Positions 1 through 5,594 of a stretch of DNA of 7,625 nucleotides are shown here, piece by piece. The translations under genes were made by a program, and so were the position numbers. How positions within the stretch are numbered: the stretch's first letter is position 1; the number at the start of each line of letters is the position of its first letter. Source of the DNA: Dehalococcoidia bacterium (GTDB lineage Bacteria; Chloroflexota; Dehalococcoidia; SHYD01; SHYC01); contig JAENIT010000132.1 of the NCBI GenBank assembly GCA_016844365.1, forward strand, positions 1 to 7,625, written 5' to 3'. The notes beneath the pieces are model-generated. The model was given only the letters and a program-made list of their open reading frames with translations, was not told where the DNA came from and made no database searches.

Positions 1-2
1 AG

Positions 3-155
3 TGGAGGGGGTTTCCAACTATTGTGCGGATTGTAGACAGGGGAGACCCCTCGGTGCGCACCTCAGACATGGGAGCCATGGAGCTGTACGCCTGCCCTGT
101 GGTTAGCTGGGACCCTTTTCAGGTAGCGGCGGTGCTGAAAGATAACATCCCTTAG
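3..155 (+). CDS. C-terminal fragment of an unrecognised protein (5' truncated by window edge)
   Basis: Frame 3 is open from the window edge to a TAG at 153-155, giving about 50 residues. The fragment has ordinary protein composition and includes the stretch SDMGAMELYACPVVSWDPFQ, then VAAVLKDNIP at the end. The other two plus-strand frames stop early: frame 1 at 34-36, and frame 2 near 104-106 with a less protein-like translation. The glycosyltransferase gene begins 40 nt after the stop, so the two could be co-transcribed. I do not recognise the family, and a chance open stretch of this length is possible, so the call is tentative. Confidence 0.4.
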   Translation, partial: WRGFPTIVRIVDRGDPSVRTSDMGAMELYACPVVSWDPFQVAAVLKDNIP

Positions 156-195
156 CCTTATTGAGAAAACTATGAATTTCAGATAGGGGTGTAGA

Positions 196-903
196 GTGCT
201 TTCCCTGGATACGATTATTCCCGTTTACAATGAGGAACATGTGCTTCCTACCAGTATAGCCACCCTGGTGGCCTTTATGCGGGAGCGCATGGCTCAATAT
301 CGGTGGTCCATCGTTATCGCTGACAACGCGTCCACCGATGGCACACTGCGAGTGGCCACAGAGTTGGCTGAGGAGTATCCAGAGGTGCGCTGGTTGCACC
401 TGGACCTCAAGGGCCGAGGCAGGGCGCTGAGGGCGGCATGGAGCGCCAGTCAGGCTGATATCGTCAGCTACATGGACGTGGACCTTTCCACGGACCTGGA
501 GTCCTATCCTGCCTTAGCGGGTGCGATAGCTCAAGGGTACGACGTAGCGTTGGGTTCCCGTCTCATGCCATCCTCGGAGACCACCCGCTCTCCCCGTAGG
601 GAAGTCCTCTCTCGAGGCTACAACCTGATTATCAAAGCTGGTTTCCAGTCACCCTTCTCCGATGCTCAGTGCGGTTTCAAGGCCATAAGCCAGAGGTCAG
701 TCCGAGAGTTGGTTCCGTTGATTCAGAACCAGGAGTGGTTCTTTGACACTGAGCTTCTTATCCTGGCCGTGCAGAAGGGGTATAAGATAAAGGAAATCCC
801 TGTGAAGTGGGTGGAAGACCCTGACAGCCGGGTCAACATCGTGAAGACGGTGACAGAGGATCTGCTGGGTCTCCTCAGAATGCGGATCAATCCCGTTCCC
901 TAG
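196..903 (+). CDS. Family 2 glycosyltransferase, dolichyl/polyprenyl-phosphate sugar synthase type
   Basis: This 235-residue protein has a complete GT-A catalytic core. Visible motifs are PVYNEE at 9-14 (nucleotide-sugar binding), DNASTDGT at 43-50, MDVDLSTD at 93-100 (the metal-binding DxD-like region), LGSRL at 119-123, DAQCGFKAI at 156-164, WFFDTELL at 181-188 and EIPVKWVEDPDSRVN at 200-214. The last three are characteristic of enzymes that move glucose or mannose from a nucleotide sugar onto a polyprenyl phosphate at the cytoplasmic face of the membrane. The sugar and lipid cannot be read from sequence. No C-terminal membrane segments are present, so it is the short soluble or peripheral form. 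The start is GTG with AGGGGT at 185-190 about 5 nt upstream. It lies 40 nt after a possible upstream gene and is not part of the ribosomal operon. Confidence 0.88.
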   Translation: MLSLDTIIPVYNEEHVLPTSIATLVAFMRERMAQYRWSIVIADNASTDGTLRVATELAEEYPEVRWLHLDLKGRGRALRAAWSASQADIVSYMDVDLSTDLESYPALAGAIAQGYDVALGSRLMPSSETTRSPRREVLSRGYNLIIKAGFQSPFSDAQCGFKAISQRSVRELVPLIQNQEWFFDTELLILAVQKGYKIKEIPVKWVEDPDSRVNIVKTVTEDLLGLLRMRINPVP

Positions 904-949
904 CTCCTCTTACCGTACCCTGTCCGTGTGCGAAGCAACATTGACAGTT

Positions 950-1023
950 GGAAAAGGCTCAATTGGGAGAGCGCGGCGTTCGCAATGCCGAGGTTGGGGG
1001 TTCGATCCCCCCTATCTCCACCA
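950..1023 (+). tRNA. tRNA-Ala(CGC), probably defective (5' acceptor strand degenerate)
   Basis: The D arm (GCTC/GAGC), the anticodon arm (CGGCG, loop TTCGCAA, TGCCG), a 5-nt variable loop, the T arm (GGGGG, TTCGATC, CCCCC), the 3' acceptor strand TATCTCC, discriminator A and an encoded CCA (1021-1023) are all in place. The anticodon is CGC, which reads the Ala codon GCG. The 5' side is wrong. The expected partner would be GGGGATA followed by the invariant TA at positions 8-9. The sequence before the D stem is only GGAAAAG, which leaves mismatches opposite C69 and A67, lacks two nucleotides, and has A instead of G opposite U70, so the alanine identity pair G3:U70 is lost. The body is 71 nt rather than 73. 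Read as written it would not be expected to mature or charge normally. It may be a pseudogene, a recombination remnant or a sequence error. Confidence 0.75.
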
Positions 1024-1134
1024 AAAACACCCTATCTGGGAGGCCTCCTTGGAGAGGCTTCGCAGTTAAATGAACCTACCCCTAAGCGCAATGGCGCTAA
1101 CGGTTGTGTGATCCTTTCCCCTCACATAATTTCA

Positions 1135-1163
1135 TTGACCTGGCTGCGATTAGTTGCTATACT
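1135..1163 (+). promoter_or_regulatory. Sigma-70-type promoter of the tRNA-Thr/rpmG/secE/nusG operon
   Basis: TTGACC (1135-1140) and TATACT (1158-1163) are separated by exactly 17 nt. Each box differs from consensus at one position. The predicted transcription start is near 1170, about 80 nt before tRNA-Thr, and all downstream genes up to the rplJ leader are on the same strand. The rest of the gap 1024-1250 holds a small inverted repeat AGCGC/GCGCT (1085-1098), the hairpin at 1169-1187 and an otherwise featureless leader. I see no protein gene in it. Confidence 0.8.
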
Positions 1164-1168
1164 ACTTT

Positions 1169-1187
1169 AGGCCCCTCAAAGGGGCTT
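1169..1187 (+). promoter_or_regulatory. Hairpin at the predicted 5' end of the operon transcript
   Basis: GCCCCT (1171-1176) and AGGGGC (1180-1185) pair perfectly around a CAA loop, and the flanking AG/TT can extend the stem to 8 pairs. It begins at or beside the predicted transcription start. A role as a 5' stabilising hairpin or initial-transcription element therefore fits better than a terminator. The following sequence (TTGGTTCTATTTA) has no solid T tract, but a weak terminator for upstream transcripts cannot be excluded. Confidence 0.5.
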
Positions 1188-1250
1188 GGTTCTATTTATC
1201 TCGGGCGTAGGTGATACCCAGGAGCCGGCCAAGTTCCCCTTGTTCCCGAT

Positions 1251-1323
1251 GCCCACGTAGCTCAGCAGGCAGAGCACGTTCTTGGTAAGAACGGGGTCAC
1301 CAGTTCGAGTATGGTCGTGGGCT
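1251..1323 (+). tRNA. tRNA-Thr(GGT)
   Basis: A full 73-nt cloverleaf can be drawn. The acceptor GCCCACG pairs with CGTGGGC, TA is at 8-9, and the D stem is GCTC/GAGC. The anticodon stem CGTTC/GAACG carries loop TTGGTAA, so the anticodon is GGT (threonine codons ACC and ACU). The variable loop is 5 nt, the T loop is TTCGAGT and the discriminator is T. CCA is not encoded. The T stem ACCAG/ATGGT has a mismatch at its last pair: base 61 is A where C normally pairs with G53. It sits 87 nt before rpmG under the same promoter, and a tRNA beside secE-nusG is common in bacteria. Confidence 0.92.
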
Positions 1324-1409
1324 TATTACGGATAAAATAGGCTTGCTCGCTTAGATTATAGTGGTTAGTTACGATAACCTGATATTTGAGTTAGGGATGG
1401 GTAAACTTT

Positions 1410-1577
1410 ATGGCAAAGAGAACTGATGCCAGGATAGTTATGCACTTGGGGTGCACTCAGTGCCGCGCCCGAAATTACACATCGTCAAAAAACCGTAGAA
1501 ACGATCCCGACCGGATGGAGTTCTTAAAGTTCTGTCCTCGCTGTCGTCGCCACACCACCCATCGGGAAACGAGGTAA
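1410..1577 (+). CDS. rpmG: 50S ribosomal protein L33, zinc-binding type
   Basis: A 55-residue protein starts at ATG 1410 and ends at TAA 1575-1577. It carries two CxxC pairs, CTQC at 15-18 and CPRC at 43-46, which mark the zinc-binding form of L33. The core [20 protein letters not shown] at 22-41 and the tail [10 protein letters not shown] are typical of the family. L33 sits near the E site of the large subunit. A purine-rich AGGGATGGG lies upstream as a weak ribosome-binding site. secE starts 4 nt after the stop and its Shine-Dalgarno lies inside the end of this gene, so the two are probably translationally coupled. Confidence 0.95.
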   Translation: MAKRTDARIVMHLGCTQCRARNYTSSKNRRNDPDRMEFLKFCPRCRRHTTHRETR

Positions 1578-1581
1578 GTTT

Positions 1582-1869
1582 ATGCGGATGACAACCAGGG
1601 CTGGGCAGAGTGATGAGGCTCAGGGCACGGCAAAGGCTTCTCGTCCGGCGCGGCGTCCTGTCATGCCTAAAGGCAGAACGCTCAACTTCCAGTTCGCTAG
1701 GGAAACCGTCTCGGAGCTGAAAAAGGTGACCTGGCCCAGCAGGAAGCAGACCACCAACCTCACCGTTCTGGTAATTGTGGTATCCGTGGCCGTTGGCCTG
1801 ATGTTGGGTGTCATAGACTGGGTATTCCTAAAGGTTGTCGATAATTTGTTGCTAGGAGTCGGGCGCTAA
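1582..1869 (+). CDS. secE: Preprotein translocase subunit SecE
   Basis: A 95-residue, single-span SecE of the short type. The family signature SELKKVTWPSRKQT is at 44-57, in the amphipathic helix that lies on the cytoplasmic membrane face. One hydrophobic transmembrane segment follows at about 60-82. The first 35 residues are basic and variable, as in many SecE proteins. SecE clamps SecY in the translocon for Sec-dependent export and membrane insertion. GAGG overlapping the rpmG stop serves as ribosome-binding site for ATG 1582. A second ATG two codons later could also be used. nusG follows after 9 nt. Confidence 0.95.
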   Translation: MRMTTRAGQSDEAQGTAKASRPARRPVMPKGRTLNFQFARETVSELKKVTWPSRKQTTNLTVLVIVVSVAVGLMLGVIDWVFLKVVDNLLLGVGR

Positions 1870-1878
1870 GCCGTCATC

Positions 1879-2487
1879 ATGGATACATCTTTAGACGAGA
1901 AGACTGGCACTCAAACTGATCTAGTGGAGACAACGGATCCTGATGTGGAAGCCGCTGAGGATGAGGCGCGGGCTTGGTACGTCATCCACACTTACTCCGG
2001 GTACGAAAACAAGGTTAAGGAGAACCTGGAGCAACGGATCAAGTCCATGGACATGGTCGACAAGATCTTCAGGGTGGTTATTCCTACGGAAGATGAGGTA
2101 GAGATAAAGGGTGGACAGAGACGTACTGTATCCAGAAAGGTCTTTCCGGGATATATATTAGTGCAGATGAGTCTGGATGACAGCAGTTGGTATGTTGTGC
2201 GCCACACCCCTGGGGTTACCGGCTTTGTAGGATCAGGCACTGCTCCCACACCCCTGGAGGCTGAAGAGGTTCGAACGATCATAAACCAGATGGAGTCTAA
2301 GACCCCTCGTGTCAAGGTGGGCTTTAGCAAAGGGCAAAAGATAAAGATCATAGATGGCCCTCTTGCCGACTTCATCGGTATGGTTGACGTCCTTTTTCCC
2401 GATAAGGGGAAGATGAGGGTTATGGTCTCGATATTTGGCAGAGATACCCCTGTAGAATTGGACCTCCTACAAGTGGAAAGGATGTAG
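1879..2487 (+). CDS. nusG: Transcription termination/antitermination protein NusG
   Basis: This 202-residue NusG opens with an acidic, variable extension of about 30 residues. The NGN domain, which binds the RNA polymerase clamp, runs from about 31 to 125 with RAWYVIHTYSGYENKVKENL at 31-50, RKVFPGYILVQM at 86-97 and VRHTPGVTGFVG at 108-119. A KOW domain follows with VGFSKGQKIKIIDGPLADF at 147-165, the part that contacts Rho or ribosomal protein S10. All parts are intact. No clear Shine-Dalgarno is placed for ATG 1879; the nearest AGGAG is about 20 nt away, so translation may depend on coupling to secE. The following hydrolase gene starts only 4 nt after the stop. Confidence 0.96.
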   Translation: MDTSLDEKTGTQTDLVETTDPDVEAAEDEARAWYVIHTYSGYENKVKENLEQRIKSMDMVDKIFRVVIPTEDEVEIKGGQRRTVSRKVFPGYILVQMSLDDSSWYVVRHTPGVTGFVGSGTAPTPLEAEEVRTIINQMESKTPRVKVGFSKGQKIKIIDGPLADFIGMVDVLFPDKGKMRVMVSIFGRDTPVELDLLQVERM

Positions 2488-2491
2488 CGTC

Positions 2492-3310
2492 ATGGTGCAA
2501 GCGATGGAAACAGGGGCTAAGCCCCAAGGCAAGATTGCAGAGGCCAATGGCCTGAGACTCAATTACCTCGACTGGGGTAATAGCAGTGCGCCTGATATGC
2601 TGCTCGTTCACGGGATGACGGGGAACTCGCGCGCCTGGGATTTCTTTGCCAATGCTCTCAGGGAGGAGTATCATATCTTAGCCCTCGATCAACGAGGTCA
2701 CGGGGATAGCGAGTGGCCAGCAGATCACTCCTACACCACTCGGAGCCTTGTTTCTGACATAGATGCCTTTGTAGATGCGTTGAAGTTAGAGAAGTTTGTA
2801 TATATCGGCCATTCCATGGGGGCCCACAATGGCCTTGGATATGCCAGTCGCCGGCCCCAAAAAGTGGGGAAGCTGGTCTTGGTGGACCATGGGCCTGCCC
2901 GTGAGAACCCGTCCAATTTTGGGCCGTCGCCGCAATCCTTTGCATCTATTGATGATCTGGTGGACTGGTATCAGCAGACCAACAAGATTCAATCTCGCGA
3001 GGTGCTACGTCACCGTGCTCTGTGGAGCGCTAAACTCGGAGCTAACGGCATGTACGAGTTCAAGCACGATCCGGAGATCCGAGCCGGATGGGTTTGCGAA
3101 GACCTATGGGGTATAATGCCAAAGGTCACGTGTCCGACCCTGCTGCTAAGGGGCGGCGAGAGCACTAGCATGTCCAGAGAGTACGCGGAGCGAACGGTAA
3201 AGGCCTTGGCCGAAGGGCAGCTCCAGGAGATACCAGGAGCGGGTCACTCCATAATGCTGGACCAGCCCGCGCGCTTTGAAGAGGCTGTGCGAAAGTTTCT
3301 GGCGCAGTAG
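2492..3310 (+). CDS. Alpha/beta hydrolase fold protein inserted between nusG and rplK
   Basis: A 272-residue alpha/beta hydrolase with all expected elements. The oxyanion-hole loop HGMTGN is at 40-45, DQRGHGDS at 66-73, the nucleophile elbow GHSMG at 106-110 with Ser108, the acid most likely Glu223 in RGGES (220-224), and the catalytic His252 in GAGHS. A cap region lies at about 135-205. The substrate cannot be deduced: esterase, lactonase, C-C hydrolase and haloalkane dehalogenase-like relatives share this frame. There is no signal peptide, so it should be cytoplasmic. The gene starts 4 nt after nusG and ends 29 nt before rplK with no promoter or terminator that I can see, so it should be transcribed with the ribosomal genes. 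Met5 is an alternative start. Confidence 0.92.
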   Translation: MVQAMETGAKPQGKIAEANGLRLNYLDWGNSSAPDMLLVHGMTGNSRAWDFFANALREEYHILALDQRGHGDSEWPADHSYTTRSLVSDIDAFVDALKLEKFVYIGHSMGAHNGLGYASRRPQKVGKLVLVDHGPARENPSNFGPSPQSFASIDDLVDWYQQTNKIQSREVLRHRALWSAKLGANGMYEFKHDPEIRAGWVCEDLWGIMPKVTCPTLLLRGGESTSMSREYAERTVKALAEGQLQEIPGAGHSIMLDQPARFEEAVRKFLAQ

Positions 3311-3339
3311 CAGGCAAACTCAGATAGTAAAGGTGTAAG

Positions 3340-3768
3340 TTGGCAAGAAAAATCAGGGCTATAGTAAAACTACAGATCAAGGCCGGTCAGGCTACGCCAG
3401 CGCCGCCGATAGGTCCGGCCCTAGGCCAGCACGGCATAAATATCATGGGCTTCGTTAAGGAGTACAACGAACGGACGGCATCATTGGTTGGCTCGATCAT
3501 CCCAGCGGAGATCACTATCTTCGACGACCGCTCATTCACCTTCATCACTAAGACTCCCCCGGCCTCAGACCTCTTGAAAAAGGCGGCTGGAGTAGATAAG
3601 GGTAGCGCATCCCCTCGTGCCCAGCGTGTGGGGCGGATCACCAGAGAGAAGCTGCGGGAGATTGCCCAGACTAAATTGAATGATCTGAACGCCAACAATC
3701 TGGAGACCGCAGAACGAATTCTTGCGGGAACAGCTCGAAGTATGGGTATCACGGTAGAGGAAAGCTAA
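3340..3768 (+). CDS. rplK: 50S ribosomal protein L11
   Basis: A 142-residue L11 of normal length. The N-terminal domain carries the proline-rich thiopeptide and GTPase-centre segment [19 protein letters not shown] at 20-38. The C-terminal rRNA-binding domain ends with [20 protein letters not shown] at 115-134, typical of the family. L11 binds 23S rRNA at the GTPase-associated centre, beside the L10/L7-L12 stalk encoded downstream. The start is TTG at 3340, chosen because [18 protein letters not shown] is the standard N-terminus and AAAGGTG lies at a suitable distance. Its TAA overlaps the rplA ATG by one base (TAATG), which indicates translational coupling. Confidence 0.96.
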   Translation: MARKIRAIVKLQIKAGQATPAPPIGPALGQHGINIMGFVKEYNERTASLVGSIIPAEITIFDDRSFTFITKTPPASDLLKKAAGVDKGSASPRAQRVGRITREKLREIAQTKLNDLNANNLETAERILAGTARSMGITVEES

Positions 3769-4383
3769 TGGCATTAAAGATCGGGAAAAAGCATGAAGAG
3801 GCTGTCAAGCTGGTGGACAAGAGCAAAACCTATCCGCCGAGGGATGCCGTTACCCTGGCAAAGCAGGCCGCTCATACCAAGTTCGACGAGACTGTAGAGT
3901 TGCACATGAAAATGGGGGTGGACCCTCGACACGCGGACCAGCAAGTCCGGGGAGTGTCCCTGTTGCCTAATGGCTTGGGCAAGCAGGTGAGGGTGCTTGT
4001 TTTCGCCCAGGGCGAGGCGGATAAGGTGGCCCAAGAGGCGGGAGCTGACTATGTGGGTAGTGACGAGCTTATCAAAAAAATTGAGGACGGATGGGTGGAA
4101 TTTGACGTTGCTATCGCCACACCGGATATGATGGGTCGAGTAGGAAAGCTGGGTCGCGTAATAGGCCGGCGAGGCCTGATGCCAAATCCCAGGTCTGGAA
4201 CAGTGGTGCCCATGGAGGAAGAGTTTAGTACAGAACTTGGCTAGCATTGTGGATTCAGTGGTGAAGGCCAAACCTAGCGGCGCTAAGGGTCAATATATCC
4301 AGAGCCTGACCCTTTGCACGACTATGGGGCCTGGGATAAAGCTTGACCTATCGTCCACCTTGGCTCTAGCCGCTGAGGATTAG
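3768..4383 (+). pseudogene. rplA: 50S ribosomal protein L1, disrupted by an internal deletion with frame change
   Basis: The first frame (3768-4244) encodes normal L1 up to about residue 147, including [20 protein letters not shown] at 123-142 and SGTVV. It then runs into about ten unrelated residues and a TAG at 4242-4244, for 158 residues against about 230 in the family. The missing C-terminus continues in the +1 frame from about 4222: [40 protein letters not shown], ending at TAG 4381-4383. Between SGTVV and SLVQNL the family has about 33-36 more residues, the strand-turn-strand part of RNA-binding domain I. One deletion of roughly 100 nt, not a multiple of three, explains both the gap and the frame change. 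The 158-residue product would lack half of the rRNA-binding domain. The lesion may be real or an assembly error. Confidence 0.88.
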
Positions 4384-4399
4384 CGACTCACAACAGAAT

Positions 4400-4550
4400 A
4401 TCGCAAACGCCGTAGACAGCAGGTGCCCAGATAAGGCTTAAAGGAACACGCCTGCCGAGGCTCGAGAACAAAGGTCGAAATTCGGCCTTTGCCGTAAAGG
4501 CATTTGAGCCCTCGCCGTTCCTTTAAGCGCGAGGGTTTATTTTTTGAAAT
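4400..4550 (+). promoter_or_regulatory. L10 leader (rplJ-rplL autoregulatory attenuator)
   Basis: The segment between rplA and rplJ carries the landmarks of the bacterial L10-leader RNA: GCCGTAGACAGCAGGTG (4409-4425), CTTAA (4437-4441) and CCTGCCGAGG (4451-4460). GCAGG (4419-4423) pairs with CCTGC (4451-4455) to form the L10-binding arm that displays CTTAA. A second hairpin lies at 4470-4490 (AAAGGTCG/CGGCCTTT), then a terminator at 4507-4545. The 12-mer 4436-4447 is the exact reverse complement of 4517-4528 in the terminator loop. In Bacillus subtilis the L10-L12 complex is known to regulate rplJ-rplL by transcription attenuation in such a leader. Here I infer that the 12-bp pairing is the antiterminator state and that L10 binding releases the terminator. 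Confidence 0.85.
4507..4545 (+). terminator. Intrinsic terminator in the rplJ leader (attenuator)
   Basis: CCCTCGC (4509-4515) pairs perfectly with GCGAGGG (4529-4535); A4507 and G4508 can extend the stem onto T4537 and T4536. The loop is 13 nt. The stem is followed by TTTATTTTTT (4536-4545). It stands 33 nt before the rplJ start codon and would stop transcripts before rplJ unless an alternative fold wins. Confidence 0.88.
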
Positions 4551-4578
4551 AAAATCAGGATCAGTTGAGGTTGCTAGG

Positions 4579-5142
4579 ATGCCAACCCCTAAGAAAATCG
4601 AAACGGTTAAGGATCTGGAGGGCAGACTCTTATCCAGCCGCATTGTAATAGCCACTGGATACCAGGGCATAAGCGTGGCTCAGATCTCCCAACTCCGCCG
4701 GAAGTTGCGCGAGTCTGGGGTAGAGTTTAAGGTCGTGAAGAACACCTTAGCCCGTCTGGCAGCTGTAGAGGTTGACCGTCCTGGTGTTATCCAGATATTG
4801 CAGGGGCCAACAGCCTTTGTCATCGGTTACAGCGACCCCGTGGAGCCGGCCAAGGTGCTCACAGAGCATATCCGGAGCAATCGTCTTCCCATGGAGATCA
4901 GGGGAGCCGTGATGGACGGGCGGGTTCTGAGCTCGAGCGATGTAGCAACCCTCACCACCTTGCCCAGCCGTGAAGTCCTGATAGCTCAGGTGCTGGCTGG
5001 GTTCCAGAGCCCTTTGGTGAACCTCGTGGGCACCCTCAGAAGCCCCATGGTGGGTGTTGTTAACGCTCTTAACGGTATCCTTAGCTCTCTAGCGTGGGTC
5101 GTGGAGGCCCGCAGGCGGCAGCTAGAAGAGGGAAATAACTAA
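4579..5142 (+). CDS. rplJ: 50S ribosomal protein L10
   Basis: A 187-residue L10. The N-terminal rRNA/L11-contacting domain includes [20 protein letters not shown] at 23-42 and [12 protein letters not shown] at 50-61, with [11 protein letters not shown] at 74-84. The C-terminal helix that anchors L7/L12 dimers follows the region [18 protein letters not shown] at 139-156. ATG 4579 is chosen because the family N-terminus begins there ([17 protein letters not shown]) and GAGG (4567-4570) lies 8 nt upstream. An in-frame TTG further up (4504) falls inside the leader and terminator and is not a plausible start. L10 carries the L7/L12 stalk and is also the likely repressor acting on the leader in front of its own gene. 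Confidence 0.95.
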   Translation: MPTPKKIETVKDLEGRLLSSRIVIATGYQGISVAQISQLRRKLRESGVEFKVVKNTLARLAAVEVDRPGVIQILQGPTAFVIGYSDPVEPAKVLTEHIRSNRLPMEIRGAVMDGRVLSSSDVATLTTLPSREVLIAQVLAGFQSPLVNLVGTLRSPMVGVVNALNGILSSLAWVVEARRRQLEEGNN

Positions 5143-5158
5143 TACGACCATTTACAAA

Positions 5159-5165
5159 AAGGAGG
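5159..5165 (+). promoter_or_regulatory. Strong Shine-Dalgarno of rplL
   Basis: AAGGAGG lies 6 nt before ATG 5172, the strongest plus-strand ribosome-binding site in the window. This fits the need for several L7/L12 copies per L10 when both are read from one transcript. Confidence 0.85.
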
Positions 5166-5171
5166 AAAGGT

Positions 5172-5564
5172 ATGACTACTAAGGACGAAGTCCTTACAGC
5201 AATCAAAGGCATGACGGTGCTGGAGCTGGCCGAGTTGGTCAAGGCTCTAGAGCATGAGTTTGGAGTAACCGCCGCTCCTATGGCCATGTCCCAGTTCGCA
5301 GGAATGGGCCCTGGTGCGTCCCAGGCGGTTGCAGTGATTGAGGAAGAGGAGCAGACGGAATTCACTGTAATGCTCACGAGCTTCGGAGACAACAAGATAA
5401 ATGTCATCAAGGCGGTGAGAGAGGTAACCTCTCTGGGTCTCAAGGAAGCCAAGGACCTGGTAGAGAGCGCTCCTGTAGCTGTTAAAGAGGCGATCAGCAA
5501 GGACGAGGCTGGCGCTCTGAAGGTAAAGCTGGAGGCAGCAGGCGCTAAAGCGGATGTTAAATAA
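5172..5564 (+). CDS. rplL: 50S ribosomal protein L7/L12
   Basis: A 130-residue L7/L12. The N-terminal dimerisation and L10-binding helices cover about 1-33 ([20 protein letters not shown] at 11-30). A flexible hinge spans about 34-61, and the compact C-terminal domain runs from TEFTVML to the end. [20 protein letters not shown] at 74-93 is the surface that contacts translational GTPases. The hinge is unusual in carrying three Met and one Phe where Ala/Gly-rich sequence is common. The gene follows rplJ by 29 nt and ends the ribosomal block. No rpoB follows, unlike the arrangement in many bacteria. Confidence 0.96.
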   Translation: MTTKDEVLTAIKGMTVLELAELVKALEHEFGVTAAPMAMSQFAGMGPGASQAVAVIEEEEQTEFTVMLTSFGDNKINVIKAVREVTSLGLKEAKDLVESAPVAVKEAISKDEAGALKVKLEAAGAKADVK

Positions 5565-5594
5565 CTCGATGTACAAGTTTATAGAACTTCCTAA

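Noticed and set aside
928..1170. Plus-strand frame of 80 codons
   Set aside because: It runs through the whole tRNA-Ala body and the operon promoter, and its translation shows no domain-like features.
1334..1362. Promoter with TATAGT at 1357-1362 just before rpmG
   Set aside because: The -10 box is acceptable, but the -35 position (AAAATA) has no match, and the strong promoter at 1135 already covers rpmG.
4222..4244. Programmed ribosomal frameshift to restore L1
   Set aside because: There is no slippery heptamer with a stimulating structure, and a shift alone would not supply the roughly 33-36 missing residues of L1. A deletion explains the data better.
3387..4271. Long minus-strand frames opposite rplK and rplA
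   Set aside because: They are antisense to well-supported ribosomal protein genes and their translations have no domain character.
4343..4371. TTGACC at 4343-4348 as an internal promoter for rplJ
   Set aside because: With a 17-nt spacer the -10 position reads CTAGCC; no usable -10 box is found.
4504..4578. Longer L10 starting at TTG 4504
   Set aside because: The extension would translate the terminator hairpin and T tract. The family N-terminus and a Shine-Dalgarno match ATG 4579.
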